Shown here in pieces: positions 1-6,568 of a stretch of DNA of 22,500 nt (positions are counted from its first letter, which is position 1; each line of letters starts with the position of its first letter). A model generated the notes under the pieces. That model was given only the letters and a program-made list of their open reading frames with translations, made no database searches and had not been told where the DNA came from. Origin of the DNA: Xanthomonas cassavae CFBP 4642 (GTDB lineage: Bacteria; Pseudomonadota; Gammaproteobacteria; Xanthomonadales; Xanthomonadaceae); NCBI RefSeq assembly GCF_000454545.1, contig NZ_CM002139.1:1-22500 (forward strand), given 5' to 3'. The position numbers and the translations under genes were made by a program.

Positions 1-1143
1 CTGGCGCACGCTGAGCTGCAGCAGGTCCACCCCGCGCCAGCGCAGATCGGTGCGGCGCAGCGAGGCGCCGAGTTCGGCCACGTCGAAGGATTGGTCGGAC
101 AGGGTGAGGCCGGCCGCTTCCAGCCGCGAGGTCTCGCGCAGATAGCGCGCCGAGGCCTGCAACTGCAGCAGGTCCTGGTTGATGAATTTCCAGTCCGCGC
201 CGGCATACATGACTGCGGTCGGCCCTCGCAGACCGAGCCGGGCGAACACGCCATTGCGCACTTCCAGCTCGCTGCGGCTGGCGCCGACCACCGCGCTCAG
301 GCCCGACAGCTGCCCCACCGGCAAGGCGTACGACAGCGCGCCGATCTGGCTCTGCCGCGGCGACAGCGAATAGGCGTAATTGGCCGCGAACACATCGCCC
401 AGGCCGAGCGGGCTGTTCCAGGTGATGCCGGCCTGCGCGCGGTAACGGCCGGTGAGTTCGGTACCGTAGTTGTTGCCGCCCAGGCTGATCACGTACGGGC
501 GCGTGGCTTCGCTGGCGACCAGCACCACGTCGGTCTCGCCGGCGTTCTGGCCGGGTTGCAGCACCGAGGACAACGACACGCCGGGCAGATCGCGCGCATA
601 CAGCAGCGCGGTGTCCACGTCCTGCTTGCGCAACGGGCGGCCCTGCAGCTGGCGCAACGGCGCCGACAGCGCCGTGCCGCGATAGCGCGCCGCGCCCTGC
701 ACGGTGATCTGGCCGATGCGCCCTTCGAGCACGCGGATCTCGACGATGCGGTCCGCTGCCGGGGTCTGCGCCGGCAGGTAGGCGGTGCTGACGATGAAGC
801 CGGCGCTGCGGTAGGCCTGGGTCACGGTGTCGGCCACTGCCTGCAGCTGGTCGAAGCGCAACGCCACCTCCGGCTGGCCCTTCGCCAGCGCAGCAAAGGC
901 GGCATCGGCCACGGCCTGGATGCGCGCCGGGTCGATGCCGGCGTCGGGATAGTTGCCGACATCGCGCACGCGAAAGCCGCGCACCGGCAGGGTCGCTGCG
1001 GCATCGCCACGGTCCTTCATGGCCGGCAAGCTGGCACCGCCGGTGGCAGCGGAGGCAGTCGCGCCATCCTGGGCTTGCGCCCACGCGGGAACGGCCGGCA
1101 GCAGGCACGCGGACACCGCCGCGGCCAGACACGTCATACGCAT
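1..1143 (-). CDS. TpsB-type outer-membrane transporter, ShlB/FhaC/HecB family (3' end outside window)
   Basis: Two-partner secretion transporters of this family are outer-membrane beta barrels that export a large TpsA partner (haemolysin or filamentous haemagglutinin type). 381 codons are visible; the family is usually about 550-600 residues, so the C-terminal barrel lies beyond the left edge. Visible parts: a signal peptide with likely cleavage after residue 22 (PAWA/QA), a POTRA-like domain around residues 50-150 containing VEIRVLEGRIGQI, then the family-typical stretch LPGVSLSSVLQPG, followed by the start of the barrel. ATG 1143 is preferred because an AGGGG sits 10 nt upstream. A second ATG at 1137 would overlap the upstream stop as ATGA. 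It directly follows, and overlaps, the small membrane-protein gene at the end of the T6SS run, so it could be co-transcribed with it. No TpsA partner is visible; it would have to be to the left or elsewhere. Confidence 0.9.
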   Translation of the reverse strand, partial: MRMTCLAAAVSACLLPAVPAWAQAQDGATASAATGGASLPAMKDRGDAAATLPVRGFRVRDVGNYPDAGIDPARIQAVADAAFAALAKGQPEVALRFDQLQAVADTVTQAYRSAGFIVSTAYLPAQTPAADRIVEIRVLEGRIGQITVQGAARYRGTALSAPLRQLQGRPLRKQDVDTALLYARDLPGVSLSSVLQPGQNAGETDVVLVASEATRPYVISLGGNNYGTELTGRYRAQAGITWNSPLGLGDVFAANYAYSLSPRQSQIGALSYALPVGQLSGLSAVVGASRSELEVRNGVFARLGLRGPTAVMYAGADWKFINQDLLQLQASARYLRETSRLEAAGLTLSDQSFDVAELGASLRRTDLRWRGVDLLQLSVRQ

Positions 1144-1574
1144 ACGTCACTTACCCCTAAAACCATCCGTTGTCGCGCATGTCCGACAGGCCCGGCAGCG
1201 CATGCGGCGGGATGCAGACCCGCATGACGTTGGGTGTGGTTGCGCTCGCCCCTGGCTGAACGTCGGTCGAACCCCGACGTACATTTATGGAATGTTAGCA
1301 ACATTAGTGCGACGAAAGTCGCTGTTACGACAAGTGTCCAGGCGCGCCGGCGGTGTTGACTGAACCGATTAGGCTGCAGCGGCGAGCTGGAGCGCTGACC
1401 CGGCGGCGGTGACTGGGTGTTGCGCAAGGTGGCGCCCTGCGCCTGGCGCGCTGCCTCCAGCACACTGCGGCGGCGCATGCGGTATTGCGCGCGGTCGAGC
1501 TGGCCGTGCTGATGCGCCTGGGCCAGGGCCTGTAGTTGCGCGTTGGCCGGATGCGCCGGGGTGCCGGGGCTCAT
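1134..1574 (-). CDS. Small single-pass membrane protein downstream of ppkA, unknown function
   Basis: 146 residues; I do not recognise a named family. The N-terminal part (residues 14-43, with LDRAQYRMRRRSVLE) resembles a SHOCT-like helical hairpin of the type L..G.ld..EYr.rR..lL. A proline- and serine-rich linker follows, then one predicted membrane helix at about residues 79-95 (WTLVVTATFVALMLLTF) preceded by the basic cluster RRR. The start ATG 1574 overlaps the ppkA stop (ATGA), which supports translational coupling to the T6SS operon. From about codon 68 onward the codons become much more AT-rich (ACA, CTT, GTA, CTA, ACA) than in neighbouring genes, and the last 45 residues look non-descript, so the true end may matter less than the N-terminal and membrane parts. 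Its stop overlaps the tpsB start region. It may be an accessory T6SS membrane protein; that is inference from position only. Confidence 0.6.
   Translation of the reverse strand: MSPGTPAHPANAQLQALAQAHQHGQLDRAQYRMRRRSVLEAARQAQGATLRNTQSPPPGQRSSSPLQPNRFSQHRRRAWTLVVTATFVALMLLTFHKCTSGFDRRSARGERNHTQRHAGLHPAACAAGPVGHARQRMVLGVSDVCV
1260..1280. repeat. Perfect 7-bp inverted repeat, 7-nt loop
   Basis: ACGTCGG (1260-1266) pairs with CCGACGT (1274-1280) around TCGAACC. It lies inside the 3' part of the small membrane-protein ORF, 117 nt upstream of the tpsB start. No T-run follows on the minus strand, so it is not a classical intrinsic terminator. It may be a regulatory hairpin or operator for tpsB. Confidence 0.55.
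1281..1305. repeat. Overlapping inverted repeats with shared half-site, candidate operator
   Basis: ACATT (1281-1285) pairs with AATGT (1291-1295). The same AATGTT (1291-1296) also pairs with AACATT (1300-1305) over a 3-nt spacer. The middle half-site can therefore pair with either side. The block is AT-rich in a GC-rich neighbourhood and lies about 140-160 nt upstream of the tpsB start, as expected for a promoter or regulator site. The regulator is unknown. Confidence 0.45.
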
Positions 1575-4500
1575 GGCAGTTCCCGCAGCACGCGAACGCC
1601 CACGTCCGGCTGCGCCGAGCCGTTGTCGCTGCGGCTGGCCTGCACGGTGCAATCGGACCAATAGCTGGCGAAACTGCCACCGCGCGCCTGTACGCCGGCA
1701 CCGTTGGACACCCATTCCCAGACATTGCCGGTGAGGTTGATCAGGCCCCAGGGATTGGCATCGCGCCCGCGTGCGGACACCGGCGCGCGCACGGCGTCGG
1801 CGGCATTGGCAGTGGGCGGCACGCAGTTGCTGTCTTCGGCCTGCCGCCAGTTGGCCCCGGCCTGCGCGGCATGCAGCCATTCGGCATCGCTGGGCAGGCG
1901 GTAGCGCCAGCCGCCGCTGCCGATGGTCAGCCAGCGCAGGTAGGCGCGGGCCTGGCTCAGGCTGATGTTGCGCACCGGCGCGCGGGCCAGTTCGGGGGTG
2001 CTGGCCGCCTGCGCGGTGCAGCGGCCGGTGGCCTGGCAGAACAGGTTGAAGTCGGCCACCGCCACCTCGCCGCGCGACAGGGCATACGGCTTGCCGCCGG
2101 CAAGGCCGGGGACCACCACCAGCATCGGCCCACGGGTGTCGCCCAGGGTGTCGAAACAGGCCGCGCCACGCCCGGGCAGGCCGGCACCGCCGCAGGGGTC
2201 GGGCCCGGTGGGCACCGGCGGCAGGCCGGCCGGGTCGTCCGGGCCGGCCGGCGCTGTGGCCGCGTTGGCAGCGCGCGGGGCGCCCGTGGCGGCGGCTGGC
2301 CTGGCGGCGGATTTGCCCCGCGCCGGCCTGGCCGTGACGGCCGCTGCTGCCGCTGCTGCCGCTTCGCCAGTGCTGCCAGTGCTGCCGGTCGGCACGCTGT
2401 CCGGGGCCGGTGCATCGCTGGCGGGCGCGCGTTGCAGGCGGGCGGACAGCGTGCCGTCGGGCAGTTGCCCGGCGGCCTTCATCTGCGCTTCCAGCTGCGC
2501 CATGGCCGTGGCATCGCTGCGATACAGCGCCTGCAGGCGCTGGCCCAGCGGCCGCCGCTCGGCGGCCGGCAGGTCGCCGGCAGCCATCACGGCGGCGACC
2601 ACCGCATAGCGTTCCTGCGCCTGGCGCAGCTCGGCGCGCAGGCCCAGCCGTTGCCGGGCCTGGGCCAGCAACTCGGCCGCCTGGGCATAGCGGCCCTTGG
2701 CGAAGGCGTCGTCGGCGGTGTTGCGGTACACCTGCGCCAGCAACTGCGGGCCTTCGCTGCGCAGCAGCGGGTGGTCCGGCTGCAGGCTGCGGATGCGCGC
2801 CAGCGCATCGGTGGTCTTGCCCAGATCGTTGGCGGCCGCGGCACGCCGCAGCGATTCCACCCGCCCGGCCAGTTCGGCCTCGGCGCCTTCGCGTGCCAGC
2901 GCCTGTTGCAGTTGCTGCTCCAGGGTCTCAAGGCGCGTGCGCTGGGCCAGCAAGGCGGCCGACTGCGGGGCCAGGCCCAGGCCGAACTCCACCAGCGCCT
3001 GCGCGCCGGCCAGTTGCGCCGGATCGGCCTGCGCGGCCACCACGCCAGCGATGGCCTCGGCCACGGCAGCCGCCTGCGCGTTGCGCTCGGCCGGCGGCAA
3101 TGCGGCCAGGGCGGCAACCACGCGCTCGCGCCAGGCCGGGTCGTTGCCGGGCGGTGCAAGAACGGCGGCCAGCGCCTGGCGTGCACCACCGGCATTGAGC
3201 GGCGCGGGCGTGTGCGGGGCACGGCGGGCCTGTTGTTCGGCCACCTGCACCTCGGCGCTGCGCAGTTGCAGGCGCAGCGCGTCCGGGAAGGCGGCGCGGG
3301 CCTGGTCGATCTGGTTGCGCGCGGTGGCCAGTTGCCCGGCAGCCACTGCCTGCGCGATGGCCTCGTCCAGGCGCACTTCCAGCGCCGAATGGCGCAGCAG
3401 GCTGCTCTGCGGATCGATGCGGCGCACCAGGTCCAGCGTGGCCAGGGCGTTGTCGGCCTGGCTGCGGAACAGCAGTCCGGCGTCGAGCTGGCGATTGAGC
3501 GCGGTGTCGAGCGCGTTGAGCCGTTCGTTCTTCTCGCGTTCCATGGTCTGGCGGCGCGCATCTAGCGACGGCGAGTACAGCCGCAGCCGGTCGCGCAGCG
3601 CAAACACCTGCAATGCGCCGCGATAGTCGTCGCGGCCGTTGCCCGGATTCCACAGCGCATCCAGCCGGCGCAGCAGGAAATCCTCGATCAGCTCGCTGCG
3701 GTCGGTGAGCAGGCGGCGGCGGTCGTCCGGCTCCAGGCTGGACAGCGCCTGCATGGCCTGGGTTTCGTCGCGGTAACGCTGCGGGTCCTGCGCGCCGAAG
3801 CGCGCGATCACCTCGGCCAGGTGCTGCTGATGCAGGTAGCGGTGAAGGCCCCACCCGCCCGTGCCCACCACCGCCAGTGCGGCGGCGCCGTAGCCGAGCA
3901 ACGGCAGTGCGCGCTCGCGCAGCGGGACCTGGCGCAGGCCATCGAGCAACTGCTCCACCCGCTTCAGGCGATGGGTGGCCGGGAACGCCACCGCCGCGCA
4001 CAGCGTGGCGTACTGGCGCCGGGTCAGGCCGGGCACCGGCGGCGGGCGGCGGCCTTCGCGCAGCGCCACCTCGGCGCTGAGCTTGTCGAACGGGTGCCTG
4101 CCGGTGAGCAGCTCGAAACACACGCAGCCCAGCGCGTACAGATCGTCGGCCGCGGTCGGCGCCTGGCCGCGGATCATCTCCAGGCTGGCATAGGCCGGGG
4201 TCAATGCGCCGAGCGTGGCGGCGTCGAACACGGTCTGTTCGCCGGATGCATCGGCGGCATGCTTGCCGGCACGTGCGATGCCGAAGTCGAACACCTTGGC
4301 CACGTTCTCGCGGGTGACCATGACATTGCCGGGCTTGAAGTCCGAATGCACCACACCGGCCGCATGCGCGCGGATCAGCGCGCGGCCCATGCCATCGATC
4401 AGCGGCCAGGCCTGCTTGAGCGGCATGCCGTTGTAGGCCTGCTCGCGGATCAGGGTCTTCAGGTCGCAGCCGTCGATGTACTCCATGGTCATGAAGACCA

Positions 4501-5275
4501 GGGTGCGGTCCTTGTCGAAGTCGTACACGCGCACGATGTTGTCGTGCGCCAGTTTCTGCGAGCGGCGCGCTTCGCGTTGCAGCGCCACCAGCGCATCGGG
4601 ATGGCGGCGGAATTCGTCGCTGAGCACCTTCACCGCCAGCCACGGGTCGCGGTCGCGCGCTTCCACCTTGCGTTCGTCGCGTGCCAGATACACCACGCCC
4701 ATGCCGCCGCGCCCGAGTTCGCGGTCCAGCAGGAAGCGGCCCTTGAGCAGGCTGCCGACGCTGGCGTGATCGCCGCCGGCCGCATCGGCCAGTTGCTGCC
4801 AGCTGGACAGGCTGGCGGTGCCGGCCGTGCCGGTGCCGGTGCCGGTCCGGGTACCCAGGCCGGTCTGCGTGCCCGGCCCCAGGCTGGTGAGGCTGGGCGC
4901 ATCGCCGGACAGCGGCTGCGCCGGTTGCACGCGGGTGATGTCGTCGTCGAGCACGCGCACGGCATCGCGGCGCGGCATCACCACGGTGGCGTCGTCGTCG
5001 ATCGGCGTGTCTGGGGACGGCGGCGATGGCGGCGCTGCGGCGGTGGAAGCGGCGGCGGCGCGCAAGGCATCCAGCCGGCTCACCAGCGTGGTGACGGTGG
5101 CATCGTCCAGCAGCTGCTGGCGCTGCAGCTGCCACAGCGTTTCCACGCCATCGCGGTACTCGGCCTCCGGCACCGCCGCGCGCCTGCCCAGCGCGGCCAG
5201 CACGGCCTCCAGGTCCAGCGCGCCGCGGCGCATGGCGGTGACCAGTTCGGTCACGGTGGCAGTGTCTTGGTGCAT
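1571..5275 (-). CDS. ppkA: PpkA, T6SS Ser/Thr protein kinase with C-terminal FGE/SUMF1-like domain
   Basis: Membrane Ser/Thr kinase that in T6SS threonine-phosphorylation pathways activates the apparatus through an FHA protein. 1234 residues. Order: N-terminal helical region (1-75); low-complexity Pro/Thr/Gly linker (75-155) with two DDxTxVxP motifs at residues 94-101 and 111-118; kinase domain about 180-450 with Gly loop GRGGMGVV (188-195), Lys216 in AVKVL, catalytic loop HSDFKPGN (310-317) and DFG (330-332). A membrane helix follows at about 455-474, then a long Ala/Leu-rich helical region and a formylglycine-generating-enzyme-like domain from about 1061 to the end (RLPSDAEW, LINLTGNVWEW, ARGGSFAS). 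The catalytic loop has HSDF in place of the usual HRDL, but the catalytic Asp312 and Lys314 remain. P. aeruginosa PpkA has a vWA domain instead of the FGE-like domain. ATG 5275 is set by GCAGGAG 7 nt upstream, 4 nt after the pppA stop. Confidence 0.95.
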   Translation of the reverse strand: MHQDTATVTELVTAMRRGALDLEAVLAALGRRAAVPEAEYRDGVETLWQLQRQQLLDDATVTTLVSRLDALRAAAASTAAAPPSPPSPDTPIDDDATVVMPRRDAVRVLDDDITRVQPAQPLSGDAPSLTSLGPGTQTGLGTRTGTGTGTAGTASLSSWQQLADAAGGDHASVGSLLKGRFLLDRELGRGGMGVVYLARDERKVEARDRDPWLAVKVLSDEFRRHPDALVALQREARRSQKLAHDNIVRVYDFDKDRTLVFMTMEYIDGCDLKTLIREQAYNGMPLKQAWPLIDGMGRALIRAHAAGVVHSDFKPGNVMVTRENVAKVFDFGIARAGKHAADASGEQTVFDAATLGALTPAYASLEMIRGQAPTAADDLYALGCVCFELLTGRHPFDKLSAEVALREGRRPPPVPGLTRRQYATLCAAVAFPATHRLKRVEQLLDGLRQVPLRERALPLLGYGAAALAVVGTGGWGLHRYLHQQHLAEVIARFGAQDPQRYRDETQAMQALSSLEPDDRRRLLTDRSELIEDFLLRRLDALWNPGNGRDDYRGALQVFALRDRLRLYSPSLDARRQTMEREKNERLNALDTALNRQLDAGLLFRSQADNALATLDLVRRIDPQSSLLRHSALEVRLDEAIAQAVAAGQLATARNQIDQARAAFPDALRLQLRSAEVQVAEQQARRAPHTPAPLNAGGARQALAAVLAPPGNDPAWRERVVAALAALPPAERNAQAAAVAEAIAGVVAAQADPAQLAGAQALVEFGLGLAPQSAALLAQRTRLETLEQQLQQALAREGAEAELAGRVESLRRAAAANDLGKTTDALARIRSLQPDHPLLRSEGPQLLAQVYRNTADDAFAKGRYAQAAELLAQARQRLGLRAELRQAQERYAVVAAVMAAGDLPAAERRPLGQRLQALYRSDATAMAQLEAQMKAAGQLPDGTLSARLQRAPASDAPAPDSVPTGSTGSTGEAAAAAAAAVTARPARGKSAARPAAATGAPRAANAATAPAGPDDPAGLPPVPTGPDPCGGAGLPGRGAACFDTLGDTRGPMLVVVPGLAGGKPYALSRGEVAVADFNLFCQATGRCTAQAASTPELARAPVRNISLSQARAYLRWLTIGSGGWRYRLPSDAEWLHAAQAGANWRQAEDSNCVPPTANAADAVRAPVSARGRDANPWGLINLTGNVWEWVSNGAGVQARGGSFASYWSDCTVQASRSDNGSAQPDVGVRVLRELP
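4818..4850. repeat. Short GTGCCG tandem run in the ppkA linker
   Basis: Plus-strand GTGCCG units at 4818, 4827, 4833 and 4839, followed by a variant. On the minus strand they encode the Gly-Thr-rich linker (residues about 142-153) between the DDxTxVxP motifs and the kinase domain. Repeat units are a multiple of three, so changes in number would keep the frame. Confidence 0.6.
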
Positions 5276-5279
5276 GCGT

Positions 5280-5996
5280 TCACTCCTGCAGGCGGACGAC
5301 GACGGCGGTGACGTTGTCGCGTGCCGCCCTGCCCATCGCCAGTTCGAACAAGCGCGCCAGCAGCGCGCGTGGATCGCCGAAGCGGTGGCATTCGGCATCC
5401 AGCTCCGGGTCGGGGATTTCCTTGTTGATGCCGTCGCTGCACAACACGAACTGCGTGCCGGGCAGGCTGGGGGTAAGCACCCAATCGACGAACAACGGCT
5501 CCTGCGCGCCGACTGCGCGGGTCAGCACACCGGCCGCGGCAGCGGCGGCCTGGGCGCTGCCGAACTGGGTCACGTCATCGCGCACGCCGTGCACATGGTC
5601 GCGGGTGAGCTGGCGCAGCGGGCCGGCATGGCGGGCATAGATGCGGCTGTCGCCGACCCAGCCGCACAGCATGAAATCCGGGTCGTGCACCAGCACCACC
5701 ACGGTGGTGGCGATCATGTCCACGCGGCGCTGCCGCGCGGCGTGCAGCAACTCGGTGTTGATCTGCGCCAGGGTGTCGTCGATGGCGTCCAGGAAGTCAC
5801 ACAGGTCTGCCGGGCGCACCAGGGCGCCCAACCGCTGCACCAGCAGCTGGCTGGCGTAATCGCCGGCGCTGTGGCCGCCCAGGCCGTCGGCCACCACCCA
5901 CAGGCCGGCCTCTTCGCGCACCAGCAGCGCGTCTTCGTTGAGGCGGCGCACCTTGCCGGTTTCGGTATGCCCGGCCGAGCGGTAGGGCGCGCTCAT
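5280..5996 (-). CDS. pppA: PppA, PP2C-type protein phosphatase of the T6SS
   Basis: Mn/Mg-dependent Ser/Thr phosphatase that opposes PpkA by removing phosphate from its substrates. 238 residues, the usual length for stand-alone PppA/Stp1 phosphatases. All PP2C landmarks are visible: RRLNEDALL (18-25), VADGLGGHSAGD (35-46), GWVGDSRIYA (112-121), LTRDH (130-134), SDGINKEI (187-194) and DNVTAVVV (227-234). The metal-binding Asp residues in EDA, DGLGG, SDG and DN are intact, so it should be active. No signal peptide or membrane helix is seen, so it is cytoplasmic. The ATG overlaps the tagF stop (ATGA), and the stop lies 4 nt from the ppkA start, giving tight coupling of phosphatase and kinase. 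Confidence 0.95.
   Translation of the reverse strand: MSAPYRSAGHTETGKVRRLNEDALLVREEAGLWVVADGLGGHSAGDYASQLLVQRLGALVRPADLCDFLDAIDDTLAQINTELLHAARQRRVDMIATTVVVLVHDPDFMLCGWVGDSRIYARHAGPLRQLTRDHVHGVRDDVTQFGSAQAAAAAAGVLTRAVGAQEPLFVDWVLTPSLPGTQFVLCSDGINKEIPDPELDAECHRFGDPRALLARLFELAMGRAARDNVTAVVVRLQE
5283..5289 (-). promoter_or_regulatory. Strong ribosome binding site of ppkA
   Basis: GCAGGAG on the minus strand, 7 nt before ATG 5275. It lies in the last pppA codons, just before the pppA stop (5280-5282). It fixes the ppkA start and excludes the longer upstream reading frame. Confidence 0.75.
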
Positions 5997-6568
5997 CGGG
6001 TCACCTCGGTGATGTCCTGTTCGGCCAGCAGCCAGTCCAGATAGCGCTCGGCGGCGGGCAGCCCGTGCAGCGACTGCGCCGCCTCCCCTGGTCGCCACCA
6101 CAGCGCGTGACCCTGCATTGGCGCCGGCGCGGTGGATGACGTGGCCGGCACCGCCAGCGCGCCCACGGCAGTCTCGAAACCGGCCGCGTCGGTGCGTGCG
6201 CGCAAGGCGCGCCCCAGGCAGGCGGCCAACGCGCCGAACCACGCCGGCGCCGGCAGGCACGCGTGCGCCCACGGCGTTGCCAGCGTCAGCGGGAAGCACC
6301 GCCCCACCCGGTCTTCGCCCGGGCCGAGCACGCCGGCCCAGGCCTGCGGCCCGCACACGCCCGGCCCCAGCGCGAACGCACGCACGCCACTGCTGCGGTA
6401 GGCGGCGGGCCAACGCTCGCCCAGCGGCTGGCGCACCGCCTCCAGGCAGGCGGCAAAATGCGCATCCCAGGGCTGCACGAAACCGTGCGGCAGGCGCCGC
6501 TGCACGAAGTCGCCCACGCCGGGCAACTTGCCGTAGAAGCCGATCTGTTCGGTGGCCGGCATGCTCAT
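5993..6568 (-). CDS. tagF: TagF, T6SS-associated regulatory protein (ImpM family)
   Basis: TagF proteins are post-translational repressors of T6SS assembly in organisms where they have been studied. 191 residues. The family signature is at the N terminus: IGFYGKLPGVGDFVQRRLP (residues 9-27), followed by W34 and a DAHF motif. The C-terminal part ends in ERYLDWLLAEQDITEVTR. Here TagF is a separate protein; in some species it is fused to the PppA phosphatase, which lies directly downstream here with a 4-nt overlap. The start ATG 6568 overlaps the tssM stop; a second in-frame ATG is two codons further. No membrane segment is visible. Confidence 0.93.
   Translation of the reverse strand: MSMPATEQIGFYGKLPGVGDFVQRRLPHGFVQPWDAHFAACLEAVRQPLGERWPAAYRSSGVRAFALGPGVCGPQAWAGVLGPGEDRVGRCFPLTLATPWAHACLPAPAWFGALAACLGRALRARTDAAGFETAVGALAVPATSSTAPAPMQGHALWWRPGEAAQSLHGLPAAERYLDWLLAEQDITEVTR

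Noticed and set aside
1409..3565. 718-codon open frame on the plus strand opposite ppkA
   Set aside because: Mirror frame of ppkA in GC-rich DNA. The composition is Gly/Arg/Gln-rich without domains, while the minus strand has clear kinase and FGE-like motifs.
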